Made by a program: the position numbers and the translations under genes. The notes below the pieces were generated by a model. That model saw nothing but the letters and a program-made list of their open reading frames with translations, was not told the origin of the DNA and did not search any database. DNA of 36,368 nucleotides from Rhizobium sp. Q54 (lineage in GTDB: Bacteria; Pseudomonadota; Alphaproteobacteria; Rhizobiales; Xanthobacteraceae). The stretch covers positions 1-36,368 of the forward strand of contig CAMDSH010000030.1 of NCBI GenBank assembly GCA_945907045.1, read 5' to 3'. Positions 25,447 through 35,573 of this stretch are shown here, in pieces; within the stretch, counting starts at the first letter, position 1; each line of letters starts with the position of its first letter.

Positions 25447-25452
25447 CGCAAG

Positions 25453-25500
25453 ATGGCGGCAACCGATTGGGAGCAATGGGAATATTTTGATCCGCAATGA
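25453..25500 (+). pseudogene. Remnant of the 3' end of a second GS-like gene
   Basis: This 15-codon frame reads MAATDWEQWEYFDPQ. Its core ATDWEQWEYFD is nearly identical to the C-terminal tail ATDWEQREYFD of the GS-like ligase that ends at 25202. Over 33 aligned bases (25459-25491 against 25161-25193) I count 28 identical, and four of the five changes are third-position silent ones. That pattern implies a paralogue that was once translated and kept under selection, now lost except for its tail. It starts 6 nt after the DUF1328 stop and has no ribosome site, so it is probably not expressed on its own. Confidence 0.6.
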
Positions 25501-25662
25501 TCTTGCTCAAATGTTCTGCAACATCATTGATCTGTGAATTGAAGCTGGCGTTCCCCCTGCGTTCCCCTGCGGCCATGACCCGCTTGTGTAAGATTTTGTT
25601 CGCATTGGTCTCCGCCTGCACGTTGCCGTTCATGTTGTGATTATTTTACGGGGAGAATGAAT

Positions 25663-26094
25663 ATGCGTCGCGTCACATCAGTGCTTCTGCTCGCCCCTTT
25701 TCTTCTTCTGATAGCTTTGCTCGCGCCAAGCCCGGCCGCCGCCGGCGACTATTCCTATGACGGCGGCTATTACCGCAGCGGCTACAACAACGGCAGCAGC
25801 TCATGCTGCTACCGGCGCGTGGTGCGATACGAGCGCGTCAATAACGACGGCGATTACGCTCCGCGCCGTTCTTATTACGACCGGCCCTATCGCTACACCT
25901 CGAGCTATTACGACTCGCCGCGCCGCTACGATGGCGATTCATACAGCTACAGGTCGAGCTCCTACGAAACGCCGCGCCGCTATTACGGCGACAACTACAC
26001 CAACAGTTATGCGTCTTCCTGCTATCGCCAGCGGGTCAAGGTTTACGACCAGTGGGGCGGCTGGGTCTGGGGCCAATCGCAGAATTGCTACTGA
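25663..26094 (+). CDS. Exported tyrosine-rich repeat protein, unknown function
   Basis: A 143-aa protein with a clear signal peptide (MRRVTSVLLLAPFLLLIALL ... PAAAG). The mature part of ~117 residues holds about 25 tyrosines plus many Ser, Arg, Asp and Gly, and four cysteines. It contains imperfect repeats, e.g. SYYDSPRRYDGDSY and SSYETPRRYYGDNY, and ends with an aromatic QWGGWVWGQSQNCY. GGGGAG lies 7 nt before the ATG at 25663, which fixes this start rather than the ATG 6 nt earlier. I do not recognise a named family; low-complexity exported proteins of this kind are frequent in Hyphomicrobiales. It converges with gyrB. Confidence 0.85.
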   Translation: MRRVTSVLLLAPFLLLIALLAPSPAAAGDYSYDGGYYRSGYNNGSSSCCYRRVVRYERVNNDGDYAPRRSYYDRPYRYTSSYYDSPRRYDGDSYSYRSSSYETPRRYYGDNYTNSYASSCYRQRVKVYDQWGGWVWGQSQNCY

Positions 26095-26117
26095 GCGCCG
26101 CGTCTAGCGGCTGAAAC

Positions 26118-26147
26118 GATAAACGCCGCGCATTTTGGCGCGGCGTT
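26118..26147 (-). terminator. Terminator between gyrB and the tyrosine-rich protein gene
   Basis: AACGCCGCGC-ATTTTG-GCGCGGCGTT has perfect 10-bp arms (26122-26147). On the minus strand the stem is followed by TTATCGTTT, so it mainly serves gyrB; it could also stop the converging plus-strand transcript. Confidence 0.75.
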
Positions 26148-26173
26148 GGGATCGTCGCCGTTTTCGCGTTGGC

Positions 26174-28732
<2,559 letters not shown>

Positions 28733-28734
28733 TT

Positions 28735-28768
28735 AAGGTCTGACGGGGTTAAAAATTGGTCAGACTTT
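28735..28768. promoter_or_regulatory. Inverted repeat upstream of gyrB (candidate regulatory site)
   Basis: GTCTGAC (28738-28744) and GTCAGAC (28759-28765) are perfect inverted 7-mers 14 bp apart, extending to ~10 bp with one mismatch. They lie in the 187-bp gap before gyrB. Closer to the gene are two smaller hairpins (CAGTC/GACTG and GACACG/CGTGTC at 28665-28683). The arrangement could be an operator or leader structure; no clear -35/-10 pair was found. Confidence 0.35.
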
Positions 28769-28799
28769 GGCCCCCGGCAAAGCCGAAATCGGCGCCGAA

Positions 28800-29078
28800 T
28801 CAGGTGCCGTTACGGACGAGATTCCACCCGCGCAGCGATAAACTTTTTGTCGTGGCGCGCGGCGGGTTTTTGCTCTCCGGTTCGGCGCCCGGCTGCGCGT
28901 CCGGATTTTTCGCCGGCAGCATCATGTTGCGCAATCCGGGTTCGTAATCCGGGATCGGCTCGGCAAAACCGGAGAGCGCCACGGTCCAGAGTTCCACCTT
29001 GTCGATGTCGGCGCGCAGGCGATCGATCGCGTGGCGCAACTCGCGCACGATCTTCTCCGCCATCGGATCATCAAACAT
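28800..29078 (-). CDS. Conserved small protein between recF and gyrB, unknown
   Basis: A 92-aa protein. The first ~40 residues form an amphipathic helix (MAEKIVRELRHAIDRLRADI), followed by VELWTVALSGFAEPIPDYEP and a Pro/Glu/Arg-rich tail that looks disordered. No signal peptide or membrane segment is seen. GGAG lies ~8 nt before the ATG. It is co-oriented with recF and gyrB and might be part of the same transcript. I do not recognise a family; the helix suggests dimerisation or protein binding. Confidence 0.65.
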   Translation of the reverse strand: MFDDPMAEKIVRELRHAIDRLRADIDKVELWTVALSGFAEPIPDYEPGLRNMMLPAKNPDAQPGAEPESKNPPRATTKSLSLRGWNLVRNGT

Positions 29079-29212
29079 TGCCCCTGCTCCCGCGCCATTG
29101 GCTCAGGCTGTTGTTGTTTTGCTCCGGCACCTGCCGGGGCTTAATGAGTAAAGGCGGCATCGCGGGCGATGGTTCCCGCATGGCCGGCCTCAATTAGACA
29201 AAACGATGGAAC

Positions 29213-30358
29213 TCAGCTGCGCCGGGCGATCGTTCCGGGGCTCACTTCGAACACCTGCGCGCGCGCGGCGATGTCGCCGAAGGCTGCGGGGTCGGCCCCG
29301 GTCATCCAGACCTGCGCGCCCAGATTGCTGAGCGCGTCATAGAGCGCCGCGCGCCGGACGGGGTCGAGATGCGCGACGACTTCATCGAGCAGGAGCACGG
29401 GCGCATAGCCGGTCATCTCGGCGATCAGTCCCGCGTGCGCGAGGATGAGGCGGATGAGCAGCGCCTTTTGCTCGCCGGTGGAGGCATCGCCGGCCGGAAT
29501 GCCCTTGGTTGCGTGCACGACGTTGAGGTCCGAGAGATGCGGCCCGTCGAGCGTGCGTCCAGCCGCCGCGTCTCGCGCGCGATTCTCGCGCAGCACGGTG
29601 CGGTATCTGTCTTCCACCTCGACGGCGGCGTGATCGGGCAGCAATTTCTCCATCCAGCCTTGCAGCGAAATTTCAGCGAGTGGAAATGGCGCGTTGGCAT
29701 GCCTGGCTTTTTCCAGCGCGCCTTGCAGGCGGCGCACGGTCTCAGAACGCAAAGCCGCGACCGCGACGGCAAGCTCCGCCGTTTCATGTTCGATGGCGTC
29801 GAGCCAATGCTGGTCCGGTTGCGGCGTTTCCAGCAGGCGATTGCGCGAGCGCAGCGCGCGCTCCAGTGCATTAACGCGGCTGGAATGCTCGGCATCGACC
29901 GCGAGGACCAGCCGGTCGAGAAAGCGCCGCCGCTCGGACGCCGGCCCGTTGAACAAAGTGTCCATCGCCGGGACCATCCAGACGACGCGCAGGTGATCTG
30001 CGAAGGCCGTCGCCGAGCCGACGCTTTCGCGGTCGATCCGGCATTTGCGCGTCGAGGCCGCGCTCTCGCCCGCTGGCGGTTCGATGCCGGTGCCCAACGT
30101 CGCAAGGCCCATCATGCCCTCGACCTCGGCGGAGACCGCCCACGCGCCGTCGCCTTCCGCGAAGGCGGCTTCTTCCACCGTCGCGCGGCGCAAGCCCCGT
30201 CCGGGCGCGAGATAGGAGATCGATTCAATGAGATTGGTTTTGCCGGCGCCGTTCGGCCCGGTCAGCACAACGGGGCCGGGCTCAGGCACGTCGATCTGCG
30301 CCGCGTGGTAGCTGCGGAAATTCGTGAGCGTTAAACGGAGAATGCGGGCGGCGGACAT
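29213..30358 (-). CDS. recF: DNA replication and repair protein RecF
   Basis: A 381-aa SMC-like ATPase that helps load RecA at gaps with RecO and RecR. It begins MSAARILRLTLTNFRSYHAA, with Walker A VLTGPNGAGKTNLIESISYL, the ABC-type signature ASTGEQKALLIRLILAHA and Walker B APVLLLDEVVAHLDPVRRAA near the end. The RecF-specific WMVPAMDTLFNGPASERRRF segment is present. It follows dnaN by 38 bp in the replication block. Confidence 0.97.
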   Translation of the reverse strand: MSAARILRLTLTNFRSYHAAQIDVPEPGPVVLTGPNGAGKTNLIESISYLAPGRGLRRATVEEAAFAEGDGAWAVSAEVEGMMGLATLGTGIEPPAGESAASTRKCRIDRESVGSATAFADHLRVVWMVPAMDTLFNGPASERRRFLDRLVLAVDAEHSSRVNALERALRSRNRLLETPQPDQHWLDAIEHETAELAVAVAALRSETVRRLQGALEKARHANAPFPLAEISLQGWMEKLLPDHAAVEVEDRYRTVLRENRARDAAAGRTLDGPHLSDLNVVHATKGIPAGDASTGEQKALLIRLILAHAGLIAEMTGYAPVLLLDEVVAHLDPVRRAALYDALSNLGAQVWMTGADPAAFGDIAARAQVFEVSPGTIARRS

Positions 30359-30396
30359 GGCGTTGCTCTCAAGATGAGGCCGAGCAACGATAAATG

Positions 30397-31515
30397 CTAC
30401 ACCCGCATCGGCATCAGCACGTAGAGCGCGCCCTTGGCGTTCTTGTCCTGGATCAGCGTCGGCGAGCCGGGATCGGCGAGCTTGAGCACCGCGACCTCGC
30501 CTTCGATCTGCGCGGCGATGTCGAGCAGGTAGCGCGAATTAAAACCGATATCGATCGGCTCGGCGGCGTATTCGACCTCGATCTCTTCCGTCGCGCTGCC
30601 CGAATCCGGATTTGTCACCGACAACACCAGCCGCCCGCCGGCGATGGCGAGTTTTACCGCGCGCCCGCGCTCGCTCGACACCGTGGAGACGCGATCGACC
30701 GCCGCCTCGAAGTCCTTCTTGTCGACGACGAGTTCCTTGTCGTTGTTGGCCGGAATGACGCGGCCGTAATCCGGGAACGTTCCGTCGATCAGTTTTGACG
30801 TGAGCACGACGTTGCCGATGGTGAAGCGGATTTTCCCCGCCGAGAGTTCGATGGCGACTTCGCCGGCGTTGTCCTCGATCAGGCGCTGCACTTCGCCCAC
30901 GGTCTTGCGCGGCACGATGATGCCCGGCATGCCTGCGGCGCCTTGCGGCAGCGGCAGTTCGACCTGCGCGAGGCGATGGCCGTCGGTGGCGACGGCGCGC
31001 AAGGTGGCGGCCTTCGCGGCGCCCGCGGCGTGCAGATAGATGCCGTTGAGGTAATAGCGCGTCTCTTCGGTCGAGATTGCGAACTGCGTCTTGTCGATCA
31101 GCCGCTTGAGGTCGGCGGCCTCTAGCTTGAACGAATGCGTCATCTCGCCGGCGGCCAAATCCGGGAAATCGCTTTCGGGGAGCGTCTGCAAGGTGAAGCG
31201 CGAGCGCCCGGCGCGGATCGAGAGCACCGCGCGGTCATCGGACGCTTCGATGACAATCTGCGAGCCTTCGGGCAGCTTGCGAACGATCTCGTAGAACATG
31301 TGCGCGGGCACGGTGGTGGAGCCGCCGGGCGAGACTTCCGCAGCGATCGTTTCGATCACCTCAAGGTCCAGATCGGTCGCCTTGAAGCTGAGCTTCGAGC
31401 GCTCGGCCTTGATGAGGACGTTGGCGAGGATCGGAATCGTGTTGCGGCGCTCGACCACGCGATGCACGTGGCCCAGGGATTTCAGCAGTTCGGCGCGCTC
31501 AACGGTGACTTTCAT
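30397..31515 (-). CDS. dnaN: DNA polymerase III sliding clamp (beta subunit)
   Basis: A 372-aa protein with three repeated clamp domains (~1-120, ~130-245, ~250-372). Diagnostic stretches include MKVTVERAELLKSLGHVHRV, RRNTIPILANVLIKAE, FAISTEETRYYLNGIYLHAA, TDGHRLAQVELPLP and the C-terminal VLMPMRV, part of the peptide-binding cleft. The homodimer ring tethers the replicative polymerase. It follows dnaA by 138 bp; that gap holds GC-rich palindromic sequence but no clear promoter. Confidence 0.98.
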   Translation of the reverse strand: MKVTVERAELLKSLGHVHRVVERRNTIPILANVLIKAERSKLSFKATDLDLEVIETIAAEVSPGGSTTVPAHMFYEIVRKLPEGSQIVIEASDDRAVLSIRAGRSRFTLQTLPESDFPDLAAGEMTHSFKLEAADLKRLIDKTQFAISTEETRYYLNGIYLHAAGAAKAATLRAVATDGHRLAQVELPLPQGAAGMPGIIVPRKTVGEVQRLIEDNAGEVAIELSAGKIRFTIGNVVLTSKLIDGTFPDYGRVIPANNDKELVVDKKDFEAAVDRVSTVSSERGRAVKLAIAGGRLVLSVTNPDSGSATEEIEVEYAAEPIDIGFNSRYLLDIAAQIEGEVAVLKLADPGSPTLIQDKNAKGALYVLMPMRV

Positions 31516-31653
31516 CGCACGACCCGCTTTAGCGCCGGCGCAAAATTAAACAAGCGCGCGGCCGCCACAAGCCGGCCGCCGATGCGGCCGGGAACAGAAA
31601 GTGACGTGCCGGGCGCGATTGCGCAAGAGCGCGGATGTTTGCAGGCATATATA

Positions 31654-33081
31654 TCAGTCCTGCAGCTGGCGTTTGAGGATCTCGATTTCCTCGGCCAGCA
31701 CGTTGTCGTTGCCGACGAGGCCCTCGATCTTGCGTACCGCGTGCAGCACCGTGGTGTGGTCGCGCCCGCCGAACCTGCGTCCGATCTCGGGCAGCGAGCG
31801 CAGCGTGAGCGTCTTGGCGAGATACATCGCCACCTGACGAGGGCGCACGACGTTGGCGGTGCGCCGCGAGGACAATAAATCCGAACGGCTGACGTTGTAT
31901 TGCCGTGCGACGACGCGCTGGATGTCCTCGATCTTGACGCGTTTGGGCTCCTGCGGGCGAATGAGGTCGCGCACTTCGCGCTCGGCCATTTCCAGCGTCA
32001 CCGGATGACCGGTCAGCTTGTTATGCGCGAGCAGGCGGTTGAGCGCGCCTTCGAGATCGCGGCCGTTATGCGTGACGGTCTTGGCGATATACGTGAGCAC
32101 GGGCAGCGGCACGTCGAAGCCGGGATGATGCGCCCTTGCCGCCATCACGCGCGATTTCAGGATTTCGAAACGCAGCTCTTCGCCGAGCGAACCCATCTCC
32201 ACGACAAGGCCACCGGCGAGCCGCGAGCGCACGCGATCGTCGAGGCTTTCCAGATCGGACGGCGGGCGGTCGGATGCGATGACGACCTGGCGGCCGGCAT
32301 CGATGAGCGCATTGAGCGTGTGGCAGAACTCGGCTTGCGTCGACTTGCCTTGCAGGAATTGCAGATCGTCTATCACCAGCACGCCGATGCCGCGCAACGC
32401 TTCCTTGAACGCCAGCGCAGTCTGCGTGCGCAGCGCCGAAACGAAGCCGTACATGAATTTCTCGGCAGTGAGATAGAGCACCTTGCGCTCGCCGACCGCG
32501 TTACCGGCCCAGGTGGTCGCCTGCAGCAAATGCGTCTTGCCGAGGCCGACGCCGGCGTGGATGTAGAGCGGATTGAACATCACCGGATCGCCGCGCTTGG
32601 CCGCGACCACTTGCTTGGCCGCCGCATGCGCCAGCGTGTTGGAGCGGCCGACGACGAAGCTCTCGAAGGTGAGGCGCGGATCGAGCGGCGAGCCGCCGAG
32701 CGCTTCATGCCCGCCGGCATCGCCGATCAGCATGTTGCGGGAATCGCCGTTGCCAAGCCGCGCGGCGTTGCCGTCGCGATGATCGGCAAGATCGGGAGCC
32801 TTCGGCTTGACCACCGCCGTGCGCAGCACCGCGGAGCGCACCGTAAGCTCGACGCGGAGGATCTTCGGTTCTTCAGCCTGCCAGCAGGCGAGAACCTTCT
32901 CGGCGTAATGCGATTGAATCCAGCTTTTCAGGAAACGGGTGGGAACCGAAAGACGGACGGTGTCGTCCTCGATCGCTTCCAGGTCCATGCGCGCGAACCA
33001 GCTCGAATAGACGTCGTCGCCGACCTCAGCGCGCAGGCGCCCTTTTACCCGTGACCAGCGGTCCTGATCAGTGCTTGCCAT
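31654..33081 (-). CDS. dnaA: Chromosomal replication initiator protein DnaA
   Basis: A 475-aa initiator ATPase. Domain I (~1-90) has [20 protein letters not shown]; a short linker (~91-135) follows; the AAA+ domain III has Walker [15 protein letters not shown] (~175-187) and Walker [14 protein letters not shown] (~235-246); DNA-binding domain IV ends with the DnaA signature [16 protein letters not shown] (~438-453). The ATG has only a purine-rich AAGAGACAAGAAA upstream rather than a strong Shine-Dalgarno. A long, lower-GC leader region precedes it. Confidence 0.98.
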   Translation of the reverse strand: MASTDQDRWSRVKGRLRAEVGDDVYSSWFARMDLEAIEDDTVRLSVPTRFLKSWIQSHYAEKVLACWQAEEPKILRVELTVRSAVLRTAVVKPKAPDLADHRDGNAARLGNGDSRNMLIGDAGGHEALGGSPLDPRLTFESFVVGRSNTLAHAAAKQVVAAKRGDPVMFNPLYIHAGVGLGKTHLLQATTWAGNAVGERKVLYLTAEKFMYGFVSALRTQTALAFKEALRGIGVLVIDDLQFLQGKSTQAEFCHTLNALIDAGRQVVIASDRPPSDLESLDDRVRSRLAGGLVVEMGSLGEELRFEILKSRVMAARAHHPGFDVPLPVLTYIAKTVTHNGRDLEGALNRLLAHNKLTGHPVTLEMAEREVRDLIRPQEPKRVKIEDIQRVVARQYNVSRSDLLSSRRTANVVRPRQVAMYLAKTLTLRSLPEIGRRFGGRDHTTVLHAVRKIEGLVGNDNVLAEEIEILKRQLQD

Positions 33082-34203
33082 TTTCTTGTCTCTTATTCCG
33101 GGTCGTTGGTTGTTGTGGACTTTGGTTTCTTAGCGGCGCGATCCGCGAAGATCGCCAACTCGCCGCTACTTACGGACGCAACATCTCTGGCTACTTCACT
33201 CGTTAGGTAACTGGAGCAAGAACAATGCCGGTAGGGGAGGATCGATATCCGCTGAAGGTTGGAAGCTTGAGCGGCCGCTGGCATCGAGAAGGGTCGAGAC
33301 GTTACGCCTCAGCCGCGCGGCGGCGGCTTAGCCCCCTGAACACCCATTCTGAACTTTGATGCGAGATAACAGACGACGTCCGGTTGGCGACTTTGGGCGA
33401 TTGACCCAGATGCAGCTGCGGCTTGCGCCGGCAGGTTGTCCGCTCTCGTCATAATTCTCCCCCGATCCATTGCGGGCGTCGCGCCCGATGGCATTTTATT
33501 TTTTACTGTCAGAAGCCGGATGAGGCAGACGGCACCGCCGGACCTAAAACGCCAACCCTTGCGAACTCGACACCGCTCAACTCAAGGTCAGACACGAAAC
33601 CTTCGATCGACGATGCGCTGACCTCAAGACGACGCGGAACCAAGGACATTCAGGCAAACGTTCCCCGCCTCACCCACATTGATGAGCTGCTCAAGACCTT
33701 TTACTGGAAGCCCCCGGAAAACCGGACGAGATTTAAAAATACACAAGCGCCCTAGGGCCGCAATGACTTTCGCGCTTGCGCGCCGCTGCCGTTGTTGCAC
33801 GAACGAGTGCGGCAGCTTGCGGCAAGTTCGAGGAAAATTTTACAAGGCGTTGAATCCGTGCGTGGATTTTCCGTTGACAGGATTTTTATTGCGTACACGC
33901 CGCCGTGAAAATCTTTCCGATCCGCGCACCCTACGAAAGTGCCGGTAATATATGGATTCTCAGGTCCTCGCGTCCGCTATCCTGTTAAGTCGTTACTGCC
34001 GCGAATTTTTTTTTGATCAGATGCACAGGGTAACCCTCGCTACGGGGCGCGAGCGTGCAGCCGCTTGCGACAATGACAAATTTTTCTGACGATGTCGTGA
34101 CGGTTTTGCAACAAGAGTGTCTTCCGGTGCGTCGAGCGTGACGAAATCGCGGCACGCGCCGTCATTTTTTTATGCAGTGCCGCATTTGGACGCAAATCGA
34201 CAT
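33082..34203. other. Long non-coding region between rpsT and dnaA
   Basis: About 1.1 kb with no convincing gene. Base composition is lower in GC than the flanking genes (58 of 120 bases by my count at 33841-33960) with AT-rich runs (e.g. 33492-33505, 34004-34014). I looked for DnaA boxes (TTATCCACA) and found only weak 6/9 matches (TGTGGACTT at 33113-33121; CGTGGATTT near 33861), so an origin is not supported. GANTC sites occur near 33853 and 33956. A perfect -35 TTGACA sits at 33874-33879 on the plus strand without a good -10. A hairpin (GCTGCC/GGCAGC) lies near 33786-33816. It probably carries dnaA control signals and decayed sequence. Confidence 0.6.
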
Positions 34204-34230
34204 GAAAAAGCCCGGCGCGATGGCCGGGCT
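34204..34230 (-). terminator. Intrinsic terminator of rpsT
   Basis: On the minus strand AGCCCGGC-CATCGC-GCCGGGCT (perfect 8-bp arms) is followed by TTTTT. It lies ~30 nt after the rpsT stop codon. Confidence 0.9.
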
Positions 34231-34261
34231 GGCAGCTTCGATGCGCGGAACTCAATCGAAA

Positions 34262-34528
34262 TTACTTGCCGAGCTTGGCAATCCGGTGCGTGAGGCGCGA
34301 AACTTTGCGGCTGGCGTTATTACGGTGCATCACGCCGTACTGCGCCGAGCGCATGATGACGGGTTCCGCTTCCTTCATCGCCGCCAAAGCCTTGTTGCGG
34401 TCGCCGCCGGCGATCGCTTCCTCGACCTTGCGCACATAAGTATGCAAGCGCGCGCGACGCGCCTTGTTGACTTCGGTCTTGCGCGCGATCTTGCGCGTCG
34501 CCTTTTTGGCTGAACTGGTAGTAGCCAT
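34262..34528 (-). CDS. rpsT: 30S ribosomal protein S20
   Basis: An 88-aa basic, helical protein: [40 protein letters not shown], then [20 protein letters not shown] and [17 protein letters not shown], the full S20 pattern. It binds 16S rRNA early in 30S assembly. GAGAGG precedes the ATG. It has its own strong promoter and terminator, so it is a single-gene transcript upstream of dnaA, as in relatives. Confidence 0.98.
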   Translation of the reverse strand: MATTSSAKKATRKIARKTEVNKARRARLHTYVRKVEEAIAGGDRNKALAAMKEAEPVIMRSAQYGVMHRNNASRKVSRLTHRIAKLGK

Positions 34529-34602
34529 GAGCCTCTCGTTCGCGGCAATGCGGAGGGGAAGCTAAATCCCCGCCTGACATTCGATCAATGAAAGAAGTGC
34601 GG

Positions 34603-34631
34603 CTTATAGAGAGGCCATAAGCAACCGTCAA
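34603..34631 (-). promoter_or_regulatory. Promoter of rpsT
   Basis: On the minus strand TTGACG (34631-34626) and TATAAG (34608-34603) are 17 bp apart, 5/6 matches each to the sigma70 consensus. Transcription would start near 34596, giving a ~68-nt leader to the rpsT start. Confidence 0.85.
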
Positions 34632-34658
34632 CGCTTACGCTTTGGTCAAAAGCCGTCC

Positions 34659-35552
34659 TTAAGCCACGCGCTTGGAGCGTACCGCGTCGTGACCGGCGTT
34701 AACCGCGGCGCGGTCGGCGGCTGAAAACGCGGCGAGCGGGGGTTTTACCCTCGCCAGTGCCGGATCGCCGTGGATATGGGCGAGCAGCGACTTCACCCCG
34801 CTGACCAGCGGTTTGCCGTCGAACAGCTTGCGGATGGTAACGGCGGCGTCGAGAGCCGCCGTATCGCCGCTGCGCCAGGCCTGCGCGCACAGATCGGCGT
34901 TGAGATTGGCGGTGGCCGAGATGCAGCCGGCGAAAGCGCCGCCTTTGGCTTCAATCAGCGCGGCTTCGGTCGAGGGGAACACGTCGAAGTCCTTCGAGAT
35001 GGCGGCGGCCGAACGGGCATAGGCCATGTCGCCGGAGGAATCTTTCAAGCCGACGATGCGTTTGCCGTAGGTCTCCAGCAGGCGGCGGATCAGCGCCACG
35101 TGCCAGGGCAAGCCCGACATCGCCGGGAAATGATAGAGATAAATCGGGATCGGGCGTTGCGCGGTCGCTTCGACCAGTGCGCCGATATACGCGGCCATCC
35201 CGTCATCCGGTACACCTTTATAATAGAATGGCGGCAGCACCAGAGCGCCGGCAAATCCCAACTCGGCGGCGTGTTTGGTCAGAGCAATCGCATCGGCGAC
35301 CGCGGCAGCGCCGGTGCCGACCATCAGGCGGTCGAGGGGCAGCCCCGCCGCCTTGTAGGCGCTCATCACTGCTTTCCGCTCGTCGAGCGAGAACGATGTC
35401 GCTTCGCCGGTGGTGCCGAGCACGTTGAGGCCGTCGCAGCCGTTGTCGAGTAAATAGCGCGCCAGCTTTGCGCCGCGCGCAACATCGGGCGCGCCCTTCT
35501 CGTCGACAGGCGTTGCGATGGCGGCGATGACGCCGGAAAGTTTCTTGCTCAC
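34659..35552 (-). CDS. Dihydrodipicolinate synthase-superfamily aldolase/lyase
   Basis: A 297-aa (beta/alpha)8 class I aldolase-family protein. The 2-oxoacid-binding motif is LNVLGTTGEATSFSLDER; the catalytic tyrosine is in IPIYLYHFPAMSG and the Schiff-base lysine in RIVGLKDSSGDM. It diverges from genuine DapA (for example around YHFPAMSG), so it could act on another 2-oxo acid, such as a sugar-acid aldolase; the substrate cannot be read from sequence. It starts with GTG, with GGGAG 7 nt upstream, and lies 21 bp downstream of maeB on the same strand. Confidence 0.9.
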   Translation of the reverse strand: MSKKLSGVIAAIATPVDEKGAPDVARGAKLARYLLDNGCDGLNVLGTTGEATSFSLDERKAVMSAYKAAGLPLDRLMVGTGAAAVADAIALTKHAAELGFAGALVLPPFYYKGVPDDGMAAYIGALVEATAQRPIPIYLYHFPAMSGLPWHVALIRRLLETYGKRIVGLKDSSGDMAYARSAAAISKDFDVFPSTEAALIEAKGGAFAGCISATANLNADLCAQAWRSGDTAALDAAVTIRKLFDGKPLVSGVKSLLAHIHGDPALARVKPPLAAFSAADRAAVNAGHDAVRSKRVA

Positions 35553-35573
35553 ATTATCTCTCCCGGTAATGAG

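Noticed and set aside
25575..25640. A 21-codon frame (MTRLCKILFALVSACTLPFM...) with a lipobox-like VSAC
   Set aside because: It ends a few residues after the cysteine and lacks a ribosome site, so no mature product would remain.
33423..33755. A 110-codon plus-strand frame in the dnaA-rpsT gap
   Set aside because: Codon use is unlike the other genes, there is no ribosome site, and the only hint of homology (THIDELL) is too short to support a gene call.
34040..34255. A 71-codon minus-strand frame overlapping the rpsT terminator
   Set aside because: It runs through the terminator hairpin and has no ribosome site or motif.
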